Under the pieces are notes generated by a model. That model did not search any database. It was not told the DNA's origin and saw only the letters and a list, made by a program, of their open reading frames with translations. This document shows positions 23,388-32,420 of a stretch of DNA of 64,000 nt, piece by piece; within the stretch, counting starts at the first letter, position 1, and every line of letters starts with the position of its first letter. The position numbers and the translations under genes are program-made. The stretch is from Microbispora sp. ZYX-F-249. GTDB taxonomy: Bacteria; Actinomycetota; Actinomycetes; Streptosporangiales; Streptosporangiaceae. Location of the stretch: contig NZ_JBDJAW010000004.1 of the NCBI RefSeq assembly GCF_039649665.1, forward strand, positions 186,001-250,000, written 5' to 3'.

Positions 23388-25520
23388 CTACGGTCGGCCG
23401 GCCGTGGGGACGGTCCGCACGGGAAGGGAGACCTCGACGAGGGTGCCGCCGCCGGACGGGGAGGTGATCAGGCAGAAGCCGCCCACCTCGGCGGCGCGTT
23501 CCCGCATCGAGGCCAGGCCCACCCCGTCGCGCCGCGACTCCGGCAATCCGACGCCGTCGTCACGCACCCGCAGGGTCAGCGTCCCCGCGCCGTTGTGCAG
23601 CGTCACGGACACGGTCGCCGCGTCCGCGTGCCGGATCACGTTGGTCAGTGCCTCCTGGACGATCCGGTAGACCGCCACCTCCGCGGCGGCGGGAAGATCC
23701 GCCAGATCTCCGCTCACCGACACCGTGATCCGCGGGGGACGACCACCGGCCCGGTCCCTCTCGTCCCCGTCCGCCACGGCGACCGCGGTGGCTCGATCGG
23801 CTGCCGCGCCGTCGCTCCCGCTCGCCCGGGCCGTTCGCGGGCCGGGCGGGGAGTCCGGGCCCGCGCCGCCACCCCCCATCGCCTCGGCGGCGAGCGCGCG
23901 TACGGCTCCCTCCAGGCTCAGCTGGTCGAGCACGGGCGGACGCAGGCCGTAGACGAGCTCGCGGATCTCGCCGGCCACTCCGTCCATGGCCGTACGCAGG
24001 TCGAGCAGGATCCGCTCGGCCTGCTGGGGTGACGTCCGCAGCGTCCGCCGGGCCATGGTGATCGTCATCGCCATGGCGGCGAGCGCCTGGCCGAGACCGT
24101 CGTGCAGGTCGCGGCGGAGCCTGCGGCGCTCCTCCTCCCGGGCGCTCAGGATCCGCTCGCGCGAGCGCTGCAGATCCGCGGACAGCCGTACGGCATGGGC
24201 GATGTCGGCGACGTACGGCGTCACCACGCTGATCAGCCGGTCGTTGTGGGCGGCGGGGAAGCGCCGCGGGCCGGGCGCGCCGATCAGCAGCCGGCCGACG
24301 TCCTCACCGTGCCACACCAGCGGCACCACGCGCCCGGCGTCGACTACGCCGCTCTCGACGTAGCGCGGCCGCCCGTCGTACACCTCGACGGCCACGCCCC
24401 GGACCGCCAGGCCCTGGCGTACGGCGGCGGCGACGGAGGCGAGCGCGGTGACCGGGTCGGCGGCGTGCACCTCGCGGGTGAGCCGCTGCCTGAGCGCCTC
24501 GGGATCCCCGACGGGCCCGTAGAAGACGCGGTCGAGCAGCCGCCGCAGCCGGCGACGGAGCGGCTGGAAGAACGCCCCGGCGAACAGCGCCGCCACCAGT
24601 CCCTGAATCTGCCCGTACTCGGAGACGAAGACCCCCCACAACACCCCGACGCCGAAGTAGACCGCGGTGACCGACGCCAGCACGCCGGTGGCGACCACGG
24701 TCCTGCTGACCAGCGTGTCGATGCCGTACAGCCGGTAGTGCGTGACCGCGACGGCGATCGCGACGGGCACGGCGGCGCTGGTGACGAGCGACAGCGGCGA
24801 CTGGTGCCACCACACCTCGACGATCAGGTTGGCGGCGGTGGCGTACAGCAGCCAGCCGATCTGCCGCCGCCGCACGGTGTCGACGGTCAGGAACCTGACG
24901 ACGAGCGACAGCAGGCACACCGCTTCGACCGGATAGAAGAAGTTGAAGGGCAGGTCGCGCAGCCATTCGTACAGTGGAGCGATCCAGGCCACCGCCAGGG
25001 GGTTCGGCCCCCGCGGCGCGTCCGCCGGGACGACGCGGCAGACGAACGCAACGGACTGGATCAGCGTGACGGCGCTCACCGCGACGGCGACGGGACGCCA
25101 GCGCCGCGACGGGAGCCGCCCGTCCGGATACAGCAGCGGCAGCAGTTGGTCCACCGCGAGCATCCCGAGGGCACCGACGACGTTGTTGATTACCAGGGGG
25201 TGGTACTGGGCCCGCAGGTCGCCGTGGTAGGCGAGCCACTCGTACGCCGCCTGCGAGGGCCCCAGCACGGCGATCGCCAGACCGCCCAGGACCATCAACC
25301 ACCCGACACGGAGCCTGGGCCGCCGCACGACCAGCAACGCGCCGATGACCGGGTAGGCGATGCCCACCACGTCGTCGCCCGTCAGCACCGCCGGCCGCAC
25401 CCGGAACCCGGCGGGTATCGCGAAGCGGCTCGCGGCGGCCGCCACCACCATGACCACGGAAAGGGCGGCCAGTCCCCCGGCGACCAGCCCGGCCGTACGG
25501 GCTCCGGTGAGTCGGCGCAC
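23388..25520 (-). CDS. Orphan sensor histidine kinase (NarL/HisKA_3 type)
   Basis: A 710-residue kinase. The GTG at 25520 is favoured by AAGGAGGAG 6 bp upstream over the GTG at 25547. The N-terminal half has about eight membrane helices. Then come a GAF-like region, the dimerisation and phosphorylation motif REEERRRLRRDLHDGLGQ (His near 470), and a HATPase domain with QEALTNVIRHADA and DDGVGLPESRRDGVGLASM. About 45 low-complexity residues separate the last two. No response regulator is next to it, so the partner lies elsewhere. Confidence 0.9.
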   Translation of the reverse strand: MRRLTGARTAGLVAGGLAALSVVMVVAAAASRFAIPAGFRVRPAVLTGDDVVGIAYPVIGALLVVRRPRLRVGWLMVLGGLAIAVLGPSQAAYEWLAYHGDLRAQYHPLVINNVVGALGMLAVDQLLPLLYPDGRLPSRRWRPVAVAVSAVTLIQSVAFVCRVVPADAPRGPNPLAVAWIAPLYEWLRDLPFNFFYPVEAVCLLSLVVRFLTVDTVRRRQIGWLLYATAANLIVEVWWHQSPLSLVTSAAVPVAIAVAVTHYRLYGIDTLVSRTVVATGVLASVTAVYFGVGVLWGVFVSEYGQIQGLVAALFAGAFFQPLRRRLRRLLDRVFYGPVGDPEALRQRLTREVHAADPVTALASVAAAVRQGLAVRGVAVEVYDGRPRYVESGVVDAGRVVPLVWHGEDVGRLLIGAPGPRRFPAAHNDRLISVVTPYVADIAHAVRLSADLQRSRERILSAREEERRRLRRDLHDGLGQALAAMAMTITMARRTLRTSPQQAERILLDLRTAMDGVAGEIRELVYGLRPPVLDQLSLEGAVRALAAEAMGGGGAGPDSPPGPRTARASGSDGAAADRATAVAVADGDERDRAGGRPPRITVSVSGDLADLPAAAEVAVYRIVQEALTNVIRHADAATVSVTLHNGAGTLTLRVRDDGVGLPESRRDGVGLASMRERAAEVGGFCLITSPSGGGTLVEVSLPVRTVPTAGRP

Positions 25521-25682
25521 CCCGTGCTCCTCCTTCGACGCGCCCACTCGATCAGCGGCGTCGCCGGATCCTAACGCGGCCGGGGCGGCCGCCGTCGCGG
25601 CAGAAACCGCCGGACATCGTGACCGGATTTCGTAGGGAGCCGCCTGCCGGACCCGCCCGCGCTCTCAACCGGCGTTCCGGTG

Positions 25683-26264
25683 TCACTCCGTCCGGAGTCC
25701 CGCACCGATCGTGCGCAGCGCCTCGAGAAGGTCGTCCGCCGACGGGGCCTGGTCCGGATCGACGAGCCACTGGGCCGCCATCCCGCCGAGCAGCGCCTGG
25801 TAGAAGGAGCCGAGGGCCATCGCCTTCCGCTCGTCCGCGGCCGGATCGAGCTGCTCGAACATCGCCGCCAGTCCCAGCCTCGCCTGCCGGTTGGCGGTCG
25901 CGAACGCCTCGCGCAGTTCCGGAAGTCGGTCCATCTGGGCGATGAGCTCGAACTGGATGGCCCAGAGCGGTCTCAGCCGGACGAAGGACTCGGTGATCCG
26001 CGTCCAGGTCGTCAGGAACCGTTGGGCGGGAGTGCCGGACAGTGACGCGTCGGCGGCGAGAGTCCGCTCGATCTCCTTTCCCCACTCCTCCATCGCCTCG
26101 ATGAGCGCCGCGTCGAGCAGGGCCTTCGTCGATCTGAAGTGATAACCGATGGCGGCGAGGCTCGTGCCCGCCGCCGCCGCGATGTCCCGCGCGGTGGTGC
26201 CCGAATATCCCTTCTCCATCAGGCAGCGCTTGGCCCCCGCGAGCAGATCTTCCCGGTTTCCCAT
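25683..26264 (-). CDS. TetR-family transcriptional regulator
   Basis: A 193-residue protein. The N-terminal HTH reads LLAGAKRCLMEKGYSGTTARDIAAAAGTSLAAIGYHFRSTKALLDAAL, typical of TetR. The remainder is the helical ligand domain. It is divergent from a FAD monooxygenase whose promoter carries a perfect inverted repeat, so the pair probably forms a substrate-inducible unit. The ligand is unknown. Confidence 0.9.
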   Translation of the reverse strand: MGNREDLLAGAKRCLMEKGYSGTTARDIAAAAGTSLAAIGYHFRSTKALLDAALIEAMEEWGKEIERTLAADASLSGTPAQRFLTTWTRITESFVRLRPLWAIQFELIAQMDRLPELREAFATANRQARLGLAAMFEQLDPAADERKAMALGSFYQALLGGMAAQWLVDPDQAPSADDLLEALRTIGAGLRTE

Positions 26265-26285
26265 GGTCGGAGCTTAGCCCGTCGT

Positions 26286-26341
26286 CAAGACAATCGTCTT
26301 GGACAATTGTGCTAGACAGATGAGTGAGACGTTTGTACAGT
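26286..26341 (+). promoter_or_regulatory. TetR operator and leaderless promoter of the monooxygenase
   Basis: CAAGACAATCGTCTTG (26286-26301) is a perfect 6-bp inverted repeat with 4-bp centre. TAGACA (26313-26318), a 17-bp gap and TACAGT (26336-26341) make a good promoter whose start would fall on the ATG at 26349, which has no ribosome site. The mRNA is therefore probably leaderless. ACAATTGT at 26304-26311 is a second palindrome. Confidence 0.65.
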
Positions 26342-26348
26342 TTCTGGC

Positions 26349-27560
26349 ATGAGGAACATCCTGATCTCCGGCGGGAGCGTCGCCGGGCTGACCCTGGCCT
26401 TCTGGCTGCGCCGGCACGGGTTCGCGGTGACGGTCGTGGAGCGCTCGCCCGCGCTGCGGGACGGCGGCTACAAGATCGACATACGCGGAGCGGCACTCGA
26501 CGTCGTCGCCCGCATGGGCCTGCTCGACGAGGTGCGACGGCACGGCACGGACATGCGGATCGCGCGGTTCGTCGACGCGCGCGGCAGGCAGCTGGGCACG
26601 ATGGACGCCCGGTTGTTCGGCGGCCGCGAGGGTGACGACGTCGAGATCATGCGCGGCGACCTCGCCGGGCTCCTGTACGCGGCGGCCGGAGACGACGTCG
26701 AGTACGTCTTCGACGACTCCGTCACCGCCCTGCACGAGACCCCCGAAGGGGTGCGTGTCACCTTCGCGAGCGGCCCTCCGCGTACGTTCGACCTGGTGGT
26801 GGGCGCCGACGGCCTGCACTCGAACGTGCGCGCGCTGGCCTTCGGCGAGGAGTCCCGGTTCGTCCACGACCTCGGGCACCACATCTCGATCTTCACGGTG
26901 CCGAACCATCTCCACCTGGACCGGACCGAGATGATGCACCCCGCTCCGGGCCGGAGCGCGGGGATGTACAGCACCGGGGGCGGCGACGACGCCAAGGCGA
27001 TGTTCCTCTTCTCCTCGCCGCCGCTCGCCCACGACCGGCGAGACGTCGCCGGGCAGAAGAAGCTGCTCGCCGACGCCTTCTCCGGTCAGGGCTGGGAGGT
27101 TCCACGCCTGCTCGACGCCATGGAGGACACGCCGGACTTCTACCTGGACTCGATCAGCCAGGTGCGCATGGACCGCTGGTCGTCGGGCCGGGTGGCACTC
27201 GTGGGCGACGCGGCCTACGCGGCCTCGCCCGCCTCCGGCCAGGGCACCAGCCTGGCCCTGGTCGGCGCCTACGTCCTGGCGGGCTGCCTCGCGGAGGCGG
27301 CGGGAGACCACGCCGCCGGCTTCGCCGCGTACGAGCGCGAGATGCGGCACTTCGCCGAGGAGAACCAGAAGCTCGCCGCGAACAACCTCAAGGGCATGGT
27401 GCTCAAGTCGGCGACGCGGATCCGGTTCCAGATGCTGATGTTGCGGCTGATGCCGCACCTGCCGGGGAGGAACCGCGTGATCGAGCGGATCACCGGGCCG
27501 ATCCGCAGGGCCGCGACCGCGATCACGATCAGGGACTACCGGGCGCCGGCCTCGCGATAG
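26349..27560 (+). CDS. FAD-dependent monooxygenase (TetX/PHBH-like)
   Basis: A 403-residue flavoprotein hydroxylase. The FAD-binding loop is GGSVAGLTLAFWLRRHGFAVTVVE near the N-terminus. The mid-protein DLVVGADGLHSNVR is the conserved DG motif, and GRVALVGDAAYAASPASGQGTSLALVGAYVLAG is the GD motif. Family members include TetX and aromatic hydroxylases, which oxygenate drugs or polyketides with NAD(P)H. The TetR neighbour suggests control by the substrate. Resistance function is possible but unproven. Confidence 0.9.
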   Translation: MRNILISGGSVAGLTLAFWLRRHGFAVTVVERSPALRDGGYKIDIRGAALDVVARMGLLDEVRRHGTDMRIARFVDARGRQLGTMDARLFGGREGDDVEIMRGDLAGLLYAAAGDDVEYVFDDSVTALHETPEGVRVTFASGPPRTFDLVVGADGLHSNVRALAFGEESRFVHDLGHHISIFTVPNHLHLDRTEMMHPAPGRSAGMYSTGGGDDAKAMFLFSSPPLAHDRRDVAGQKKLLADAFSGQGWEVPRLLDAMEDTPDFYLDSISQVRMDRWSSGRVALVGDAAYAASPASGQGTSLALVGAYVLAGCLAEAAGDHAAGFAAYEREMRHFAEENQKLAANNLKGMVLKSATRIRFQMLMLRLMPHLPGRNRVIERITGPIRRAATAITIRDYRAPASR

Positions 27561-27599
27561 ACCCACAACATTTCCCGGATCTCCGGCATCTCACCCTGC

Positions 27600-28544
27600 A
27601 TGAGATTGCGCATGACCCTCGGGGCACTGCTCCTGACCACCGCGCCACTGACCGTCGTGCCCCTGGCCGCACGGCCCGCCGCGGCCGCCACCCCGGTCAC
27701 GATCGCCTACGCCCAGCGGACGCAGACCTGGGAACTGGTGCTGACCAACGGAGACGTGGTGCCGGTGCCGGAAGCGCTCGCGGTGGCGCCCGAGGACGCG
27801 GTCAACGCCGGCGCGCGGGCGCCCTTCCTGATCAGTGGGGACGGCCGGCACTTCTTCTACTTCCGCAAGTCGGATGGGCTGTTCGTCGAACGCGCCCTCA
27901 CCGGCAAGGAAAGGGTGGTGTCGCGGGAAATCACGGCGTACGCCATCGACGAGGAATGGCCGCTCGTGTCGGACGACGGCAGCTACGTGATCACGACGAC
28001 CTCGGCGCCGGGGCTGGGAGCCCTGGTTGACCTGCGAAAAGGCAAGACGTTGCCGCCGCCCGCAGGCAGGGACGACTGGAGCCTCGCGGGGTTCAGCCCG
28101 GACAGTCGACGGCTGCTGCTGCAGGGGGTGGTAGGGGGCCGCGTGACGGTGTTCGACCGCGGGCTGCGTGCCCGGTCGCGGCTGAAGACGCGGATGTCGC
28201 CCGCGGCGCTCGCGAACGACTACCGCACGGCGGCCGAAGTCGTCGGCACCTGGCCGAAGTTCCGGAAGATGCGCCTGTTCGACCTGCGTACCGGCCGCGC
28301 GCGTGGCGCGGTGACCGTACGGCTGCCGCGCGGGCAGTACATCGACGACCTCGACTTCGACAAGGCGGGGCGCGTCGTCGTCCGGTCCAAGACCAAGACG
28401 GGCGTGGCGGTCTATCGGGTCTCGAGGACCGGCAAGACGACGGTGCTGCGGACGATCACCAGGCCCGGCACGCGGATCTGGGTGCTCCCGGGAGACAGCA
28501 CGTACGAACCGTGGACGGAGAAAGCGAGCAAATCGTCCCGGTGA
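27600..28544 (+). CDS. Secreted beta-propeller-like protein
   Basis: A 314-residue protein with a signal peptide ending near AAAATP. The mature part shows repeated strand patterns ending in D-G or D-S turns (FLISGDGRHFFYF, PLVSDDGSYVITTT, GFSPDSRRLLLQG, FDKAGRVVVRSK), the look of a WD40/TolB-type propeller. There are no enzymatic motifs. It is followed on the same strand by another secreted repeat protein. Likely an extracellular binding protein; ligand unknown. Confidence 0.7.
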   Translation: MRLRMTLGALLLTTAPLTVVPLAARPAAAATPVTIAYAQRTQTWELVLTNGDVVPVPEALAVAPEDAVNAGARAPFLISGDGRHFFYFRKSDGLFVERALTGKERVVSREITAYAIDEEWPLVSDDGSYVITTTSAPGLGALVDLRKGKTLPPPAGRDDWSLAGFSPDSRRLLLQGVVGGRVTVFDRGLRARSRLKTRMSPAALANDYRTAAEVVGTWPKFRKMRLFDLRTGRARGAVTVRLPRGQYIDDLDFDKAGRVVVRSKTKTGVAVYRVSRTGKTTVLRTITRPGTRIWVLPGDSTYEPWTEKASKSSR

Positions 28545-28601
28545 CGACGTGAACTGATCCCTTCCGCCGGACGTCATCCTCATGACGGAAGGGGAGGCGT
28601 T

Positions 28602-29690
28602 GTGCGTACCGCGATCGTCTCGGGGATGACGGCGCTCGCGCTGGCGTGCGCGCCTGCCGTGGCGGCCTCCGGCGTGACCCACGAGGGCGGCCGGGCCGGG
28701 GAGGCCGCCGCATGGCGGCCGGCCGGGGTGAACACCCTGCCCGGCGACGACGTCCTCGACGACGTGACGGTCCTGGGCGACGGGTCGGTGTGGGCGGCCG
28801 GTCACCGGGTCGCGAACGGGAAGCAGCGGGGCCTGGTCCAGAGGTACGACGGCCGGGCGTGGCAGGTGGTCCCCGGCGCCCCGCCGTACGAGCTGAAGGC
28901 CGTGGCGGCCACCTCGAACACGAACGTGTGGGTCTTCGGCCAGGGGAAGGCCGCCCGGTGGAACGGCCGCGCGTGGACCGCCTTCTCGCTGGGCGGCGCG
29001 TTCCCGGCGGCGGACGCCGACGCGACGGGCGCGAAGGACGTCTGGGCGGTGGCCGGGTCCTTCGCCTCGGCCAGGCGCTGGAACGGGTCCTCGTGGCAGA
29101 GCGTCCGGCTGCCGGCCCACGCCGCCGCCGTCGACGCGTACAAGGCCCGCGACGTCTGGGCGGCGGGGAGCAAGGGCGACCGTCCCGTGATCATGCGGTG
29201 GAACGGGAGGTCCTGGGCGCTGGTGCCCACACCCGCGGTCAAGCTGCCCGCCCCCGGCGCGGCCGCGTTCCTCAACGACATCGCCGTCGTGAGCCCGCGG
29301 AACGTGTGGGCCGTCGGCGGCGTCACCTGGGAGGGCGCGAACGACGAGGGTGACGACGTCACCTACAACCGCACCCTGGTGATGCGCTGGAACGGCACGT
29401 CGTGGGCCACCTCGGTCGGGGCCGTCAACGCGCAGCCGTACACGGAGGTGGAGCCCGACGGCAAGGGCGGCATGTGGGTCGTGCAGGGCAGCTGGAACGC
29501 CATCCTGTGGCAGGTGACGGGCTCGGCGTGGAGGAGCGTCCCCCTCCCCCGGAAGGCGGGCACCGACGCCGTCCTGTCCTCGATCGCGCGCAGGCCGGGG
29601 ACGGCCACCCTGTGGGGTGCGGGTTTCACCGTGCCGCAGGGCGACCCCGACGACCCCTCGGCCAACGGCACGTTCTGGCGTACGCGCTGA
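28602..29690 (+). CDS. Secreted repeat protein, propeller-like
   Basis: A 362-residue protein with GTG start behind GGGGAGG and a signal peptide ending near VAAS. At least five repeats contain V-W-A-x-G and W-N-G-x-x-W cores (for example NVWVFGQGKAARWNGRAW, RDVWAAGSKGDRPVIMRWNG, NVWAVGGVTW), as in actinobacterial propeller proteins of unknown function. The 28545-28601 gap holds an imperfect hairpin built from CCCTTC/GAAGGG and CGTCAT/ATGACG arms. No catalytic residues are recognisable. Confidence 0.72.
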   Translation: MRTAIVSGMTALALACAPAVAASGVTHEGGRAGEAAAWRPAGVNTLPGDDVLDDVTVLGDGSVWAAGHRVANGKQRGLVQRYDGRAWQVVPGAPPYELKAVAATSNTNVWVFGQGKAARWNGRAWTAFSLGGAFPAADADATGAKDVWAVAGSFASARRWNGSSWQSVRLPAHAAAVDAYKARDVWAAGSKGDRPVIMRWNGRSWALVPTPAVKLPAPGAAAFLNDIAVVSPRNVWAVGGVTWEGANDEGDDVTYNRTLVMRWNGTSWATSVGAVNAQPYTEVEPDGKGGMWVVQGSWNAILWQVTGSAWRSVPLPRKAGTDAVLSSIARRPGTATLWGAGFTVPQGDPDDPSANGTFWRTR

Positions 29691-29826
29691 TCTTCACGAG
29701 CCGAGGGCGTCACACCGGCTCTCGCGCGGATGTGACGAGCGCCACGTTTTTTCCGATGACACGGCTCTGACCTGCACTTATGCAGGCGTGATCCTTTTTA
29801 TGGGCTTCTTACCCTTTATGTGCCCT

Positions 29827-29856
29827 TTGCCCGAATATGGGCGAGCTTGGTAGTTT
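29827..29856 (+). promoter_or_regulatory. Probable promoter of the riboswitch-NlpC/P60 unit
   Basis: TTGCCC at 29827-29832, an 18-bp gap, then TAGTTT at 29851-29856. This gives an untranslated leader of about 280 nt containing the ydaO riboswitch. The -35 is weak but no better candidate is near. Confidence 0.4.
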
Positions 29857-29969
29857 CCTTGCCCTGCGACGGCGGCGTACCCCATGACGCCGCCGTCGCG
29901 GAACCGGCACCGCCGTGCTTGAAAACGAAAATCCACTGTCACCGCCGCCATGTCCTCTCCGCCCCCCGG

Positions 29970-30119
29970 GGCGCCGGTGACGCCGAATCCGTGCGGCAAG
30001 GAAGCACGGAGCCGGGGAACCAGTCGACCTTCGCACGAAGGTCCGGGGTGAATCGGCGCGCCACGCGCCGTAGGGCGACTTCCCTGCCCGAATCCGTCAG
30101 CTAACCCGGTAGGCGCAAG
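29970..30119 (+). promoter_or_regulatory. Cyclic di-AMP riboswitch (ydaO/yuaA class)
   Basis: The stretch carries the conserved blocks of the ydaO motif in order: CGCCGAATCC, CGGAGCCGGGGAACC, GGGGTGAATCGGC, TAGGGCGACTTCC, then CCCGAATCCGTCAGC and TAACCCGGTAGGCG. It lies directly upstream of an NlpC/P60 cell-wall hydrolase, the known target type of this riboswitch in actinomycetes, where bound c-di-AMP turns expression off. About 23 nt separate its end from the CTG start, with the ribosome site in between. Confidence 0.9.
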
Positions 30120-30142
30120 CGGAAGACTCTAGGAGAGATCCC

Positions 30143-30802
30143 CTGTCTGCCAACCCCGCCACTCTGTCCCGCATCGCCCGCGTCACGATCGGTGGCGTCG
30201 CGCTCACCGCCTCTGTCGCGGCCTTCGGCGCGCTGCCCGCGACCGCCGCAACGGGGACGGTCACGGCACCACAGCCCGCCTCGACGCTCATCCCGCCCCA
30301 GCCCCCCGCGACGGGCGCCACCTCGGACACCCCAGCGGCACCCACGACCCCGACCCCGACGGCGACCACGGCGCCGGCCACCGCCGCGGCCGCCCCGAAC
30401 GCCGCGGCGGACAAGAAGCTCACCAAGTCCGCCCTGCAGCAGGAGAAGGCCAAGCGCGCCATCAAGGTGGCGAAGAAGCAGCTCGGCGATCCCTACGTGT
30501 GGGGCGCCACAGGCCCGCGGGCGTTCGACTGCTCCGGGCTGGTCCAGTTCGCCTGGCGCAAGGCCGGGATCAAGCTCCCGCGCACGACGTGGTCGATGCT
30601 CGACGCCGTCAAGAAGAAGGTCTCCCTGGCCCACCTCAAGCCCGGCGACCTCGTATTCACCAGCGGCGGCGGCCACGTGGGCATGTACATCGGGCACAAG
30701 AAGGTGATCAACGCCCCCCACAGCGGCGCGGTGGTCCACATCGACAGCCTCAAGGGCTACTGGAGGAGCGGCTTCCTCACCGCCGTACGCCCGGGAATCT
30801 GA
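30143..30802 (+). CDS. NlpC/P60 peptidoglycan hydrolase with apparent CTG start
   Basis: A 219-residue secreted protein. The frame is open from an in-frame TAG inside the riboswitch, and contains no ATG, GTG or TTG before 30467, which lies past the signal peptide. CTG at 30143 lies 6 nt after AGGAGA and gives an N-terminus SANPATLSR, then a hydrophobic signal segment ending LPATAA. A Pro/Thr/Ala linker leads to the NlpC/P60 domain (about 104-219) with Cys130 in FDCSG, His178 in GGHVG and His199. It should cut D-Glu to diamino-acid bonds in peptidoglycan stems. Confidence 0.85.
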   Translation: MSANPATLSRIARVTIGGVALTASVAAFGALPATAATGTVTAPQPASTLIPPQPPATGATSDTPAAPTTPTPTATTAPATAAAAPNAAADKKLTKSALQQEKAKRAIKVAKKQLGDPYVWGATGPRAFDCSGLVQFAWRKAGIKLPRTTWSMLDAVKKKVSLAHLKPGDLVFTSGGGHVGMYIGHKKVINAPHSGAVVHIDSLKGYWRSGFLTAVRPGI

Positions 30803-30823
30803 CGCCGGGCGCGAGGAAGACGA

Positions 30824-30853
30824 TTCCCGGCCTGCGTCGTCGCAGGCCGGGAA
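30824..30853. terminator. 12-bp hairpin terminator after NlpC/P60 gene
   Basis: Perfect arms 30824-30835 and 30842-30853 around a 6-nt loop, 22 bp after the stop. A good bidirectional terminator in a convergent gap. Confidence 0.8.
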
Positions 30854-30887
30854 CTCGACGCGCGCCCGCGCGTCCGGAAACAGGAAA

Positions 30888-30914
30888 CCTCCGGTCGGCG
30901 ACACCGACCGGAGG
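30888..30914. terminator. 11-bp hairpin terminator after GH62 gene
   Basis: Perfect arms 30888-30898 and 30904-30914 with a 5-nt loop, just beyond the minus-strand GH62 stop. It stands back to back with the preceding hairpin, one per convergent gene. Confidence 0.8.
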
Positions 30915-30938
30915 CCTCATGAGTCCTGCGTCACATCA

Positions 30939-32420
30939 TCAGCGCTGCAGCGTCAGCACGCCCGGCCGGTAGGGCAGGAGGCCGTAGTCGCCGCCGGAGC
31001 TGGGGCTGCGACCCTGGTAGAGCAGCTGCAGGTTGCAGGCGTCCACGGTCTTGGTCTGGTCGGGGTTGTTGCGCACCAGGTCACCGTGGCTGATGTCGTT
31101 GGTCCAGGTGGCGCCGCTGTTGGCCTTGCCCGCGAAGGGGTTGCTCTCGCTCGTGGCCTGCGGGGTCCACGAACCACCCAGGCTGGAGGCGGTGTACGAG
31201 CGGAAGTAACGGCCCTGCGAGCCGATCGACTCGACCAGCATCAGGTACTTGTTCAGGCCCTGGAGCTTGTAGACCTCGACGCCCTCGAACAGGTTGTTCG
31301 TCGTGTCGCTCATGATCTGGGTGTAGTTGGAGCCGAAGCTGCCCGGGAAGTTCCCGATGGGCATGCTCTGCCGGTAGATCTTGCCGTTGTCGCCGGCGAA
31401 GAACAGGTACATGTTCTGGCCGTCACCGATGAGCGTCTGGTCGATCGGCCCGGTGCCCGAGCCGGAGATGCTCGCGGTGGACAGCGTCTGCTGCGCGGAC
31501 CAGCTGTTCACGTTGCTGGGGTCGCTCGACGTCCGGTAGGAGAAGGCGGTCCCGCCCCACTGGTAGGCCAGCACCCAGATGTTCTTCGGGGCGAAGTAGA
31601 ACAGCGTGGGCGCGACGGCCGAGAAGGGCATCGTGTTCTGGCTGGCCGAGGCCATGTCGGACCAGTTGGTGAACAGGCCGAAGTTCATCGAACCCCAGCT
31701 CGTGCCCGTGTTGTGCGTCGTCGCGTAGACCAGGTGCTTGCCGTTGTAGACGACGTTGGTGAAGTCCTTCAGCGAGACCCACCCGGACTTCGGAGTCGCC
31801 AGCGCGCCGGTCGAGCTCCAGCGGTACGTCGACGGGAGATCGCACGTGCCACCGCTGGTCGGCGTCACCGTCGGGGACGGCGTCGTGCTCGGGCCGCCGC
31901 CTCCGCGGATGCTCCACTTCTGGTTGTCGCCGCCCCAGCAGCTGTAGAGCTGGATCTGGCTGCCGTTGGCGGTGCCGGCGCCGACGACGTCCAGGCACAG
32001 CCCGGACGCGACGCCCACGATGGTGCCGTCGGCGTTCTGGCGCCACTTCTGGTTGTTCTGGCCGTTGCAGGACCAGATCACGACCTTGGTGCCGTTCGTC
32101 GTGCCCATGTTGTAGGCGTCCACGCACCGGGTGCCGTTGAAGGTCCGCAGCTCACCGGCGGAGGTGAACTCGAAGCCCTGGTTCGCCTGCCCGTTGCAGT
32201 CGTAGATCTGCAGAGCGGTGCCCAGCGCGTCGGTGTTGCCCGCCACGTCCAGGCAACGCCCCGACGCCACACTCACCAGAGGTGCCGGCGCCGCCGACGC
32301 CGGCACCGCCCACGTCGCAGTGGCCGCCACCAACGCGGCCAGCACCGCCACGATGCGTACGCCGACACCGACCGGCGAACGACGCCGGCCGCTCGTCACA
32401 CGAATGGGGGGTGAATCCAT
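30939..32420 (-). CDS. Secreted GH62 alpha-L-arabinofuranosidase with CBM13
   Basis: A 493-residue protein starting MDSPPIRV behind AAGGAGGAG. The signal peptide ends near PASAAP. A ricin-type CBM13 of three repeats ([28 protein letters not shown], each closed by Q-x-W or Q-x-F) is followed by a Thr/Pro linker and the GH62 domain (about 190-493). Catalytic motifs are intact: [18 protein letters not shown] and [10 protein letters not shown]. It should remove arabinose side chains from arabinoxylan. Two LacI-type operators lie upstream. Confidence 0.93.
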   Translation of the reverse strand: MDSPPIRVTSGRRRSPVGVGVRIVAVLAALVAATATWAVPASAAPAPLVSVASGRCLDVAGNTDALGTALQIYDCNGQANQGFEFTSAGELRTFNGTRCVDAYNMGTTNGTKVVIWSCNGQNNQKWRQNADGTIVGVASGLCLDVVGAGTANGSQIQLYSCWGGDNQKWSIRGGGGPSTTPSPTVTPTSGGTCDLPSTYRWSSTGALATPKSGWVSLKDFTNVVYNGKHLVYATTHNTGTSWGSMNFGLFTNWSDMASASQNTMPFSAVAPTLFYFAPKNIWVLAYQWGGTAFSYRTSSDPSNVNSWSAQQTLSTASISGSGTGPIDQTLIGDGQNMYLFFAGDNGKIYRQSMPIGNFPGSFGSNYTQIMSDTTNNLFEGVEVYKLQGLNKYLMLVESIGSQGRYFRSYTASSLGGSWTPQATSESNPFAGKANSGATWTNDISHGDLVRNNPDQTKTVDACNLQLLYQGRSPSSGGDYGLLPYRPGVLTLQR

